Below, one piece after another: positions 26,199 to 40,329 of a DNA stretch of 64,000 nt. Made by a program: the position numbers and the translations under genes. This DNA is from Cruorifilaria tuberocauda (Eukaryota; Nematoda; Chromadorea; Rhabditida; Onchocercidae): contig JABVXU010000006.1 of assembly GCA_013365365.1 (NCBI GenBank), positions 248,001-312,000 on the forward strand, given 5' to 3'. Within the stretch, counting starts at the first letter, position 1, and every line of letters begins with the position of its first letter. Below the pieces are notes generated by a model, which had not been told where the DNA came from, did not search any database, and was given only the letters and a program-made list of their open reading frames with translations.

Positions 26199-29100
26199 AT
26201 TTGTTGTTTTATGAATCAAACCTGAAAAGAAATCAGTAAGGAATTATTTACTATCACATAACGTTCTACTAAATAAATTCCAAAGTCTTGTTAGATTTAA
26301 TAAAATTAGACTTAAGCTAAATTAGTTCTTTATGGTGTCTTCTCAATGAATGGAAATATTATTAGGTCAGACTGAAACAATTCAGACAAATCATTTTTTC
26401 AAAAATTTCAAAAATGATAAATACCAAAGATGGTATGGCAGTGATAGCAGTGTCTCAATGGCATAAGCATTTTCTCTCTATGTAGAAGATGTAAATCACT
26501 GCTAACCTTAATTTATTAAAATGGCTTCTTAAAAAAGCAAATTAGAATATGAATATGGCAAAGGATGTTACATGAATGTGCGCCTTTCACTGCTATAGAA
26601 TTCACGTCTGATTAATAACATTAGGATACAAATGATATAAACTACTATTTTTCAAGATGCTGCATTTCCTACATGGAAACAAAATACCACATGACCTTTG
26701 CGTCATTATTAATTCGGAAAGGAAATAGCTGTATATAAAATGAGAAACTTTTCTTAGGTAGAATAGGACGTATTCGGTAGTGGTTCTTGTACAGAGTCCT
26801 TGTTAGTGATAGTTAACTGCATTATGGTACTCTTCACAGAAATGGAAAATTTTAATGGTTTTATAGCATGAGTTTTGATTTTGAACTTCAAGGCTAATTT
26901 ATATAAAATTATCATTTTTATATAATCAAAGGAAAAGAAATGGATTGTCACCAGATATTTATCAATTCCACTTCAAGAATAAGTTAAGTGAGAGACACCT
27001 TATTGGAGTGCCAATTCTAATTCCGTGACAGTTTTCGAAGATCAATATCTGAATTTGATGATCTATATAATTTGAGATTAGATTGGTCATTCAAAGTAAT
27101 TTGAAATCCTTTCCTAACGTTGAGAATTTTAACACTGGATATGATAATAAGAAATATTCAATACATTTAAATTTTAATGAGTTTTAATTTTTGCGTGACA
27201 GTAATTTATTTTAAATTATTTGACGAAGTTTATAAAATGGTAGAGGGTCAGAATACATTTTGTTGTGCCATGTTTGTTTAGTGTGAGAATTCATTTGAAT
27301 TCGGTATATTAGACTATTGAATTGTGCTTTGAAATACTGCTAGAAATATTGATAAGAATTGTAAGTGAGAATGGCCAATATACATCAAAACGGTTAGATT
27401 TAGATTTCGCATATTTCAGTGCAAAAGTATTTTCTAGAAAAGCAAAATCACTTATTTTAATGAACATTGTGGTTCATAAGTAAGATAATGATTCATTGAA
27501 TGGCCACCTAATTAACTTGCCTGTCAAACAGATTAATATTAATATTAATAATAATTAATAATAATAATAATAATTAATAATAATAATAGTAATAGTAATA
27601 GTAATAGTAATAGTAATATCGTACTTTGTTCAAAAAATTTAAGATCACTTTTATAATCAGTCAACATTATCAATGAGTCCGAATTTCTGTAAATTCTTTC
27701 GTGTTAAACATGCATGAAATGTATTGGCGAATTTCCGTTGACATTGATCACAAGACAGATGAAGTTTCAATGCAATAAAATGTTGAGATTTGAATCTAAA
27801 TCTCATAAAAAAAACTAAGCATCTAATATGATAACAAAATTTAGCTTACATGGTCGATAAACTGAATTATGAGAAATTTTTCGGCTTTAGCAGTTGTTAC
27901 CGTCAAAAATATGCTATTGACGGATCCAATCAGTAATGCAACTCTTCTGCTTCTTACAAAACTGCGTCATGTCACCTTACGCACCACTGCCAAAAAAACT
28001 CAGAAGTATTTCAATTTAAATTTTGAATTTTTTAGAAATTTTTTTCTCATCTTTTTTATTGGAAAACTAAAGTACGTGATATCTAAATAGTGGAGAAAAT
28101 TTCTGAAATATATTTTTTAAAAAAACGAAGAATAAGGTTTGTGCATGAATTTCAACTTTTATTCATCTCTTTCTCCGAAACGCCGATTGCCGGTAAACAT
28201 AAATCACACCTGCACTCTAAGCTTTCATAAAATCGTTTCTAAATGTTGAGTTATCTGCTCCTTTTACAATTACAAAAAGTCAGTATTGCTGGAATTTTAA
28301 ACTGTTTCATCTTACTCTCCATGAAATCGAAATTCCCGGTATTATTGCCCACCCATATTATCATCAGTTGTTTCCATATGTGAGATATTGATTTTTGCAT
28401 AAAGACTACCGAAGCGGTGCACGTCAATATGAGCAATATGCGTGCGTGCTTGCTGCGTAGCTGTCTGTTTCGCCGAACACTTGTTTGTTTCTGTTCGATT
28501 CTTAGTAAGTGGGCAAGTTATGCAAGAGACTTGCATGAATGCATGCGCGCATCAAGTTGCAAATGCAAGTTCCTAAAATATTAGTAGTTATTCATCATGA
28601 TGCTTTAACTTTCAACAATTCTTCATTCGGCCTTATTTTAATCATTCAAATTTAAATAAATATGTGTCAATTTGAAAAGTTTATTATTTTTCTCCTTCGG
28701 CTGATATTGTTTGAAACTTCACTTACTGTGTTACCGTTGTATTTGAACATTTCTCTAAATGCATCTCAGATTAACCTTGTTTTGTTTTACTTAAAATGCG
28801 TTTCTGAAAGATTTCTTTACTGTTCCCTTACTAGCTTGAAATGCCTTTTAATCCATTTCCACTTCAATTTATTTGTTTAAACTTTAAAAATCCCGAGATC
28901 TCCCAACAAATCTTCGATTTTCCTATTCTCATTCCCTGTTTTCTCTTCCAACATATGCTCAACTACTTTCCATTCTTTTTTCTCTTTTTTCTAATATATT
29001 TATCAAAATAAAAATAAGTCTCTCCTAAATGCTCACAATCCTCTCTGTAACTTCACAGCTCTTATCAAGATTCCGATAAACAATACATGGCAGAAGTAGC

Positions 29101-32100
29101 GAGGAAGAAGGGACGTACTACCATTCAGTAAAAAACATGCTTTCAAACTTCAGGACATATCGAATAACCAACAGAGAAAATTGATTAGTGCTATTTCTTT
29201 GGACCACTAACTAGAAATCATCGTTGGAAAGTTACTTTGTTTATCATTCGGCTTTCTAGGAGATGTTGGAATATTAAGGAGGAAATGAGGAGTCAATAAA
29301 TGCAGCGTAGCCCCTATGAAAATCACGGATCGACAATTCCCTTCGATTTCTAAAAATGTGAATATTATGGTCAACATTAGGCACGTGTGTAAAATGCATG
29401 TTAGGAAAAGATCACATTTCGCAAGAAATTGTAAATTGATGATTATGTATCTCGTGGTTTATCCTAAAACTTCCAGAAGTTCTGGAGCTGCTTGAAGTAG
29501 TTTTTATACCGGATGAAATTTATTTGCTGCATAGTTATGACGGATATTATTATCAAATATGAAGAATATGACTGTTTGAGAAAGTTGAAGAAACTAGAGA
29601 GGAGGAAGAAAATTCTTCATTTCTTGAACTTTCGAAATACTTTTTCCATAAAATTAAAAGAGCGAGAATAGTGAATCTTACTTATGTTTAATATTTATTT
29701 CCATTCATATCGTTGGAAACAGATCATATCTTAAGATTGAACTGACAGACAATTGTTATTATGATACTCTTGGCATGACTGCATTACGACAAATGTTACA
29801 GATGATCAAAAATTTTATGATGCATTGGATCGACCCTTTACTTTTATTTCATATTTCTAATTTTTTCCAATTTTCTTAAATTTATTTCTTTACTTTTCAT
29901 GGCAATATTATCCATTGGTAAAATTAACTGATTTATTGGCCTACAAGATAACGTTGAAAACAGTACAAGTTTGAAGGTACAGCGAGAGTTTAAAAAGTTC
30001 ATGTTTGCCTTCCTTATTTGTTGTTATATTGATACCATCAGATCCCGAGAGATTTGTGTCGGTTTCTCATAATGGTACAAACAGTATTTTTAGAATTTCG
30101 ATTTGCTGGTGCTGGTAATGGCTGAAATCATCCTTGAGCATATGGAACGAAATCTGATGATAGCAGGCAGAAAAAAATCTGCTGTACCTTTATCTCTGGA
30201 TTGCAACTGCGATGGATTAAACTGGAAAATTTTTGATGCTAAATAACAGCATAAACTTGTTTATTTATAATTATGATGGAAGGAATTGTAATGAGGAATG
30301 AACATCGTCATCATCATGAAACTGGAATGACATCCTTTCTCTTCTTTATATCCGCTTTTACAGAAAATGTTCAATAGCCTACACTTAAGCTATATTAGTG
30401 CTGACAAAAAGTCTTTTTCAAGAACTATTTTCCATTTCTCAGTTATGATCATGTTCTTTGTCAGTATCGATATTTTCATTTTTCGTATTTCAATAATTTC
30501 ATGAATATCTTATATATTCGGTGTATTAAATGCATAAATAGCTGAAAACCTTGTATTAGATTTATGATTGCATGAATTTCAGCTAGCAAGAAAGTTCATG
30601 CCCATCTTTCGAAATAGTTTCATTCTTCTTTTTATCGGAAAAACTGAAAATTTGGTCGCATTGTATTAATCTTTTAAATTCTAAGCATTTTTTATGAGCA
30701 TTTATTTTGATGATTACTTTACTCTGCAAGATAAAGATAGATGCTGAGGAGAAGAAAAGTGATACTGAGAATGCTGAAATGCAATACGCTTCTCCAATCT
30801 TTCTTTTTTTGTAGAAGATTTCGTTTAAATAACTCATATCTTTAGATTAAACTACATGTATTTGGAGTTTTGAATCGTGTTCAGGCCATCTTACTGTATG
30901 CTCACGATTGCTTGACAGGATTTCTTGTTGATGATAGTGATTTTGATGCCGATAGCAGATTTGATAATAACATTTAAACAAATGTTAACAGGAGAAACTC
31001 TTATGCATGTTTCATAGACCTTTACTTCGAATCTATTGTCTTTCCTCGATTCTCATATTTCTAATTTTGCTAGAAATGTTTAATAGAGAATCACTAAAAT
31101 ATCCGATAGCGGCATGTGGAATCTTAATAAAATCTTTCTTAATAAGTAATTCTTCATTTATTGCTTGTTTAATAAAGAAGCGACAAAACTATCCATTCAT
31201 TCAGTCCAACATATCTTCGGTCGATAAAAGAATTGTCCGGATATGTACCTATCAATTCCGTTTGCAATAGTTTATTAATATATAGCTGACTCATGTATAA
31301 CTCTTCTTGAATGTGATCACTTGCAATAACGGATTGTTTTTTTGAATTGCAGAAATGAAGTGGTAGTTAGTGCTGAAATGTCCATTTATTAGATCAGTTC
31401 GTGGATAGTCATTCTGATTTTTTATTCTGTATTGTTTTATCGTGTGAGATTCTATTGGTGATAATAAAGGCCCTACAAAGTTTAACTAAAGTATAGCAGC
31501 GATTGATTTCTTTTTTTGTAATATTTGGTTGGTCGTCAATTTTTTGATCTTTGATTTAGAAACTGTGAACTAATTAGAATACGATTGGTTGCTATAACAT
31601 AAAGAACTGTTCCGTTATCTATAAAATTTCAGAATATTTAGAATTTTATCTGCAGAAAGAATTTTTTTTGAAGAAATATTTTTTGCAATGCTTTTAAATT
31701 ACAGTCGTTAAACTTAGTTTGTTTAAGATATGAACGACTTAGAAAACATGATCTCACTATTGGTCACAAGAATTTACGTAAATCGATTCTGCGTCTACTT
31801 GTTTCAAGCGAAACACTTAGTTTTGTCGAATTCTTGCTTGATTTCAGAGCAGTTTTAATAATAAATTTTTTAAACGGATAATATGAGATATCGCCATTAA
31901 ATGTGTTTATTTGCTTGGTGAATGTGTTTCTGTCGTAGTTAAGCATCTGTAGGGAAAGTGATTGTCATGTATTATTTCGAATTCTTAACCTTGAAATAAT
32001 GAAATGCAAGTAGAATGGTATGTAAGACGAGGTTATTTCATTTACCAGTAATATCTAATACTGCATCAAATGCTCAAATAGCTAGCATTTTAAAATATCA

Positions 32101-32790
32101 CGCTTAATATAGACATTTTGATTATAAAAAAAAAACTTGTTTTCCTTAATATAACGATTCGGAATTGTTTGATTAGTAATACTATGGTTTAGTGTGTTGT
32201 TTAAATCAAGATTTCGTGCTACTTTTAGTATTATCAGTCGGAACTTTTTTAAAGAATGTATTTTTAATAGATTTAAAAAGGAAAAAAAGCGCACGTAGGA
32301 AGTAGTTTCAGTCAGCATATACATGTTATGCGTCGTCATTTGATCGTTTCAATCAATATATGGTTTTTTTTAATTGCTAATATACTTCATAAATTCGGAA
32401 AATATTTTTTCTTAGATTTCGAAAGCTATGATCTCTTTTACTCATACAACATTTTTTTTCTAGTTTATATCATTTCTCAATAATCATCATCAGAAAGTTT
32501 ACTCAAATTCGGTGAAGCTTTTAATGTTCCGATGTAAACATGAGTAAAACTATGCACTATTAAAACTATGCATCTTAGCGTTTTTCAAATAAATCGATAT
32601 CGTTACATATCAGTGCATGTCTCTTTTTTGTTTGATTTTATGATAGTCTGATGTCGAGCAAGCGGATCTTTCACTTTATCCTTCACAAAGGTTATTTGCT
32701 TTTCAGGATTTTCGATTACTTTTTTCCTTACTCTTAGCCTTCTAGAAGAAATAGTTTAGCTTTTATAAAATTTTTTTGAAACGCTTTCAG
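26199..32790. other. 6.6-kb gene-poor region
   Basis: AT-rich DNA after the PTR gene with no supportable complete gene. One exon-like segment on the plus strand, 29059-29127 (acceptor TTCACAG, donor GTAAAA), reads SYQDSDKQYMAEVARKKG and is open in one phase only. Its family is unknown. A trinucleotide repeat lies at 27531-27618. If the exon chain at 32791-35539 is a real gene, its 5' exons should lie here; I could not identify them. Confidence 0.35.
27531..27618. repeat. (AAT)n / (AGT)n trinucleotide repeat
   Basis: Imperfect ATT/AAT repeats grade into a run of TAATAG units, about 88 bp in all, in intergenic DNA. The second half (TAATAG) has diverged as a unit and been amplified separately. 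Confidence 0.85.
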
Positions 32791-35539
32791 ATTTTCAGAT
32801 TATTTCGGATATTCAGTTATATTCTTTTCGCATGGCTCATTGCTGCAAAAGATGCACTCGAAGGTCCTTATTCTGGATTTCGATTTTCAAAATTTCCCAA
32901 CTTATATTCGATAAAGGCAAGTGTATAATGAAGTTGATGTGGTTATAGATATAAATAAATATTTACGTTCGCTGATTATCATTAATTAAATGGGATGTTT
33001 CAAATTCATTAATAAAGAAAAACTGTGCCAAAATTTGCCCCAGAAATGTGCATTTTGCTGTTTTTCAATCTCAAGAATACTCCCATCTTTTTCTTTTGTA
33101 CATCATAATTTTGCATCACTTAACCATTCTGCCATTTCATGTCTCTCTCATTTCATTTTAGCATGGATTTGTTTTATGGCAACGATAAGCATATATATAT
33201 ATATATATATGCTATAAAGTGAATAAAAGCAAACTTTTAAATTCCAGAAATATTTGTTTTCATGTATGGTTATTGGCTTAACAATGTTACTTTACTTCCA
33301 CATTTTGAAAGTTTCTACTCGATATACACTTGGCATCAACTTTTCTATAGTATTTTCCTTCTCCTCATTAATAAGCATAGGTGTATAAACACCAGAGACC
33401 ACATCTTCACCCTGTGCATTGATCAAAAATTCATCAAAAAATTTCTTAGGTCCAGTCCAGGGATTACGCTTAAATATCATGCCGGTTGCAAAATTATTGT
33501 TTAAATTACCGAAAACCATTAGGTTGAAATTTACGAGGACACAAAACAAATTTATACTAAAACTTCAAAACATGAAATGTTTAAAGCATGATCCTGCTGA
33601 TTTGTTTTAAGTGTTCAATGGTAATGCTACTTTTCTGTTTTGCACTTTCTCTCCTTAAGCACGAACAGTTTAATTTCTACTATGTACATTAATAGTTGGG
33701 CATCATTAGTGTTATGGTGGAGGAAATTCCGATTTTAATTTCCATCACTTCTAACTCTGGTTTTTTCAGAATGTTAAATAAGAGGAAGAAAGAAATGCTT
33801 GATAATCATTTTCATTTATGTGGAATAATGTACGGAAGTAGATCTGTTTTTTAGCTTCTTCAAAATTCAGAACTTCATACTATTAGATTACGTTTAATTT
33901 ATTGACAGTTTGAGTATATGGACTGCTGTTGCAAGCATAAAATTTTAATTGCTAAAAGGAGATTGTAGTTGAATTTTCTGAAAGATACAAACATTTTATG
34001 TACTTAATCTCATTGATTAGAATATATTCAAGTTATGTTTACGTGATGATGCACATTGAGGATTCCTCGTTCTCGTTTTTTTGTAAACTTGCGATGCACT
34101 CATATAAACTTATCCATTTAATCTTTCAGCTTGTTTGAGCTATCGTATTTCTTATCAAATTGTGAAAAATAAAATTTTAAGGTCTATCTGATAGTTGTTA
34201 CTGCATTCGTCCAGTCGTATTTTATCTCGAAGTTTATTAAAATCAGACAAAATGACCATGTTTGCAGAAAGATATTAACGACGAAGGATTGCAGTTTATT
34301 GATTTAAGCTGAAGAAAGATCGATCAAACAGCAATTGTTAATACTGATTATCCTGCTTTCATCTACTGTTGTTTCCAAATTCATCATTTCGTTGCAAAGA
34401 AAAGGAAAAAGTGCGGGATTAAATACTGGAATTATTTTCTAAAAATTCTGAAATTTTATTCCTTCATTATTGGATTTTTTGATGAACATCATTGAACTTA
34501 GCTTTCAGTAACATAGAAATTTTTTCCATTGTAGTATACGGTTATAATGTGGGTACGTATGCAGTTAGATAATATCGAAATATTGCAGGATATGTTTCGT
34601 GGAAATCAACGACAGGTGATAGGTGGTATTAAACTATCCAATAGGACTTTTAGATTTATTTGAAATAGTTTTCTTATGAATTTGGTTCTCAAGCATTTCA
34701 ATATGAACCTGAATCATGACTACTGATCTAAAATCTAGGGATTTCTGATCGGAACTTTGAAATAGAGTTAAGAATTTTCTTCAATTTTCAGGTTGAAAAA
34801 TGCATTTAATTTTCAAGAAACATCGAAAACCACCTTGTTAAAAGTAAAAAACAACAAAATTCGGAACGCTTAACGTTGTTTTATTTTTCTGGATTCTGCA
34901 ACATCCCCCAAAATCTGCTATTCGTTGATGACAAGTTCATTGGAAAGTATAATTACTCAAGTAAGATATTTTCTTTCAGTATTAGGAGATAAGAAAAAAC
35001 ATTCTTAAAATTCGTCACACTCTGTCATGATAATTACTCTCATTATTTCAACATTCTTTCAAATAAACGTAAATTTCTTGCTTCACACAGTTTGACGTAT
35101 ATCAATTCCAGGTGCTAGCGTCCTTATTGTTTTGAGTCCATATTAGTATAATGTATTAGTTGTAAAATATAAAATAGCATTTCAAAGCATTATTTTACAA
35201 AGCATATAGTTAATATCAATCACATTTCATTTTTGTGGAAAGGAAAGGCCTGAATTCTGTATTCTTTAAAATTTTTCCAAATCGGTTCGAGGAGTATTTT
35301 TTATAAGTACCGTTTCTGTACAATCATATGTGACTGCCTAAAAAATACAAAATTTTGCTGGTTCACACCTACTTATTTATTTTTTCTTCCACTTACTGTT
35401 TAGATCAAGAAAGAAGATATAGATGTAGAAAGTCAGTGTTTTGCTGCAGAAGAATTTAAAAGTGGTAGCGAGCTATGTAGACTATCGATAAATTCCAACA
35501 GCGAAAGATCACAAAGCAATAACTGCATCAATATTATTG
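32791..35539 (+). CDS. Partial gene model: 3' exons of a multi-pass membrane protein, possibly TLC-domain-like
   Basis: Four phase-compatible exon-like segments: 32791-32916, 33248-33310, 34535-34615, 35404-35539 (135 residues, incomplete at both ends). The first has a helix (FSYILFAWLIAA) followed by ALEGPYSGFRF; the second is a pure membrane helix (YLFSCMVIGLTMLLYFHILK); the third is MWVRMQLDNIEILQDMFRG; the fourth is a polar tail starting IKKEDIDVES. Spacing of the last two helices, GPY between them, and a charged Ser/Asp/Glu tail after the final helix resemble the C-terminus of TLC proteins such as ceramide synthases or TRAM. This is weak similarity judged by eye. The first intron would use a GC donor (AAG then GCAAGT), a perfect match to the GC-AG consensus. 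Upstream exons with the catalytic HH motif of ceramide synthases were not found, and the 3' end is unresolved. Confidence 0.35.
33190..33211. repeat. (TA)n microsatellite flanked by palindromic GC
   Basis: An AT-alternating run bounded by AGC on the left and GCT on the right, so that about 26 bp are perfectly self-complementary. It lies in an intron of the tentative TLC-like gene model. Confidence 0.85.
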
Positions 35540-38500
35540 GTTTGTTTTTCTTTTTCTGTAATTATTTTATACGATGATTGGAGTTTATTTGTTACATAAA
35601 TTCTACACTTAAAGCGCTCTATTAAGTCTGAAACATCCCTTTAGAAAGTAACAGTTTAACACTTTAATTAAGATACAATCTAGTTTGATATGTCGTATGT
35701 GCATTATTCAATGTCTAAGTTTCTGGAAATATTTTACTATAAAATGCATTTATTCTAATCAAAAAATCTTCTGTTTGTCAATTATACAAACTTATTTCCT
35801 CGAATTATATTAAGCCATTCATTTGTAATCCCAAAATACTAAAATTTCTTGAGCTAATTAACAGAATTTTCTGTTTTTTTTCCAATACCTTCTTATTTGC
35901 TGTAAAGAAAAATGAATATTTATGGATAATTTCGCATTTCTTTTTATTGCTATGATAAATTATCAAATGGATTGATATATTGGAATAATATAATTTAGAG
36001 AAGGACTATTTACAGATCTTTCCAAACTATTGTCCAAAATTTACTTCCTAAATGTTAAATGGTATCACTGAACTGTTTGATCGGAAGTAAATTATTTGTC
36101 TATTTATTTTTTATGATTTAATAATAAATACGGAATGCTTGAAAATGTAATCGATACTTTGAATCATCTGAACTGAAAAGTTTGCGATAACTCGATTTTC
36201 TCAGGAAGAGGTAGAAATTATTACTTGATTGAATGTTAAACACCAAATAATTTATTGATAAATTAACTGAGTGATTTCATGAGAGAAAATTATAGTTTAG
36301 TTAGAAACATATTTGTGGTAGTTATGGTGTTAATGCTTTTAGAGTTCTTCCAGCTGAATCATCATTTTAATACTTACAAATAACTTTGAATTTTTTATAT
36401 AATGTTTTAGTTATTGTCCTCAAAAATTCGATACATTTTATCAACGAGTTTTTAAAATTTAATTGGAAATCCAGATGCTTTAACTGGAATCCAACTAAGA
36501 AAAGTTTATGATTTGGATAAGAACTTGCAAAAAAATATTCCTTATTGAAATAATTTATAAAATTATGCTACTTAAAAATTCTTCATCATTTCCATTCATA
36601 TGCATAAGAGAATTCGAATTATGGGGAATTTAACAATATAAGATATTCCACAATAGAAAGAGAAAGACAATAGAAAGAAGACAAGTATCATTCTTCTTAT
36701 TGTGAAAATTCCTGTCAATTGTGCTAAAAAAATCAAATAATATTTCTTCTTGTATGCTAAGTAGAGCCATGAATCCGAATGAAGTGAAATCTTCAACAGA
36801 TGAATTACCATGGTTGAAACTATTACTTGCAATTTTATATTTGTTACAATCATTAATTCAATTGTTATCTGATTTTTTAAATAAGTTTTATAAAAATTCC
36901 GATTTTCATTCCCATCACCATAAGTTGCTATTGTTGCTGATACGATGGAAAATCTTTTTAAACAATGAACGATAAACTCGCGAAAGTTGTTTGTGTCACT
37001 CGCCTAATCAGTGAGTCTGTAAAACAAAATTCTCTGTTTTGCTCCTCTGTACGATCTTCTCATCTTATATTATAAACTATATTCATTCCATTGTTTCTTA
37101 TGGTTTGGGTTGATTCTTCGTCACTTCTCTTTTCTTTCCCATCTTTATTCCACTTTTATGAACAAAGTTTTAATGATTAAATCTACAGTGCATAAATAAC
37201 ACAAAACGAGTAAATGGGGGCGAAGGTTCCGTACGGTTAATTCTATGGCCTCGATCTTTAACCCCACCTCAACTGGTTCCTAAAATGGCCGCGCTTCAGT
37301 AGGGAGCAAAATAAATGGTCACTTCTCATTTCTGTCAATAATTTATGTTTTGAGTTTAGTTGATTACAGTTTTTCTTATTTTGAATTCCCCAGTCCCAAA
37401 TGCATTATTTTTTTTTAAAATATTAGATTCTCTTAATTGTTATTATGAAATAGAAATATTTTAAGAAAATATTTTAAGAGTAAGTTTGATGAAATTTGAT
37501 GAAAAATTTTATGAATGTTCCAAAATTACGTAAAATCTTTCAAGCTTTTCAGATGATATGTGCATCTTTGTTTTCAATCATTTATTATCATAAATTCATT
37601 AATTTTTATTTGTTCAAAAATATGATCCAGGAATTGAGCTTTTGGATTAAAAAAATAACTGTTTTACTCAATACTTTATGCTTTCATCCACAATTTTCAT
37701 GCATGTAAATAATATGGGTAATATAAAATGTTGGTTGATCAGGAAAGAAATTCGTATTTTTTAGATAGAGCTACATGTTCAGCATAATCTAGCAATGGCA
37801 AGTATTTTTTTGAATTTGTTTTTCGATGATATTCGATCCCTTAAAGATTACTAGAGATATTAGCAACCAAAGTAAGGAAGTTGATAATAAGTATAGAGAA
37901 ATATTGCATATGACAAGTGCCGAAAGCAAAACGAAATGTATTGAGCGTAGTGAATGAGTGCTTGCTTGCCATGCTTTTGACATCGAATTAAAGCCAATGC
38001 TGGTTTTCAAACTCAATACTTTTATGCAGATTTTTATGCAAGTAACGTAAAATCTGCTATACCTTGTCAAAAAATTTCATGCAACTTTTTCAGGTTCATT
38101 GGTTATTTTTTCATTCTGTTATGTCATCCCAACCCATTTTAGAACATGCTAAACTCGGTGAAGAGGAATATTCGGTTGAAATGATGACACGGAATAATGT
38201 ACATTGAAGACAGTTGTAACAGCTGGATAAAGTGGAGGAAGGACGTTGGTCATTGAATAGTTGTTAAATATTTGATTAGTTGACTGATTAACTTGATTAC
38301 ATTGACCATTACATTTGTTTCTGGATAGAAGTTACCATGTAATTTCTACAGAATAATCTGTATTAAAAAAATGAATGGAATTTCCATCGTTTCCGTTTAG
38401 GAAATTTTCTGCTATTCAATTATAATTTAGCCATTGCGTTAACCCTGTCGAGAGCTGACACTCATTATTATCCAATAAAAAAAGTGAGCGAAGGAGAGAC

Positions 38501-40312
38501 TTGTTTTTGAGTGTAATCATATGTGAAGCAAAATGAAACGATACGTTATATAACATTACACCGTTTGCCCGGCATTTCGGAGAATCGTGAAGAATCACAA
38601 GGTCAACCACGTATTTTTCCTTCTTTTTCATCCAGTCTTCTTTTAAAAATTTTAAGAGATAACGTTGTCATCAGTGATTTCATTTTCTCAAATATGTTCT
38701 TTTGTCCATAATTTAATGTTTCTAGCTTTTTGTATTTGTATTCCTAGCGTAACTTTTTACCTCCCTTTTTATGGGAATGGTTTAATTAATATGAAAAGGA
38801 ATTGTTTATATTTTTTAATGTTTTTTGCAAGACAAATAGCTTCCGTTATTGAGCTGTTCTGGATTGTGAGATTATTTGGATGAGAGTAAAAATGTATGAA
38901 GTGACTGCAGTGTTCCTAATCTCCTTTTTCAACATTCTCGACAGATAGTGTTTGGAGAAAAAATATTATATTATATTATAAAGATAAGTGTACATGTGCA
39001 TATTGTAATAAACTTCCGAAATTTATTTACATCCATAAATGCCTTCAGGTAGAAAAGAGAGAAAAGAAATTTATTATTCATTTTTTAAAACGTATTCAAT
39101 TTCATCGGATGAATTTCATTTCTAACTGGGAAGATTTCGCTTTTTCTGTTTCTCATTTGTGTATTTAGTCCTAGAGAGAACGATTATGATACTTACTGTG
39201 AGGTTTAGTGTGTCAAAATGAAATAATGTGGAGGTTGAAAAAGAATGAAAAAAGAAAAAAATAGAAGGGAGAAAAGATAGAATGAAGCAAATAAAAAACT
39301 ATTTTTTAACTGAATAGAAAATTTGTTCTGATGTCATTTCGTTGCTTTAACATTTCAGCAATTTCATTGATTTTAAATGCATTACTCAAGTTTTAATTTT
39401 GTTTTTATATTATTTTTCAATCATGATTTTAATTAAACCTTTCTTAGGTGCAGACATATGAAAGAATACGAAATGATTTATCCTGTAATTTTTTTGAAAA
39501 TCTCTCACTGCTGTTTGAAGTTTTTCTTTTAGATATTTTACTTCAGCTGTTGAAGAGGTTGCTTGTTCGCTTTCTTATCAGATAGGAAGCTTCCGCTTTT
39601 ACTGCATTGATTCTGAGGTATTAACTTGATGCTTATGGGTTTGTGAAATTACTTGTTTTTAGAATTCATCCACTTCAGTTTAATCTGGCTTTATTGGCAG
39701 GAGATATCATGTTCGGAACGTTTGTCTCATTTAATTGGCTCGTGGATTCTATTATATGCTGTGATCTTATCCTTATCCTGGACGATAGAGTATGACCATT
39801 GCTTATAAAGTTTAATTTCTCTATTCTTTTTCCAGTTTTACGCATTTTACCTGATATAATAAAATTCGACATAAAAAGGAGCAAAATTTTCTGCTTTCAT
39901 ATGTTTCCAGTTGTCTCTTCATTGTCAACAAAAGATTTCCATAACAGTTGATTTTTTTTTCTGTTTTTATACTTGAGGTTATAGTCAGACGCTGAACAAA
40001 TTTTTGATTCGCTATCAATAACAGCAACAGCAAACCACTAACTAGTTTTAGCGAACGAAGTACCAAATTTCAACAAAAATGTGTTTACATTTAGTGGATG
40101 AGAAGTTGCTGTAAGGAGAAAGAGGTGATGCATCTATCATAAGAACTTGGATGGCGGGAAATGAATTTAGATAGCAGATACCGAATGGGCGTCAGTATGA
40201 TATAAAATTTTGAAGAAAATTTGATTGTCAAATTGAAAATTTCAAGTTCATTGAATCTGCTTGCTTTTTTTATATATCGCTGTTTCCGGGCTACTTTCTT
40301 GAACGTTCTTGT

Positions 40313-40329
40313 TTCTCTCTCTCTCTCTT
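40313..40329. repeat. (CT)n microsatellite
   Basis: Short uninterrupted CT run within a pyrimidine-rich stretch of intergenic DNA. Confidence 0.8.
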
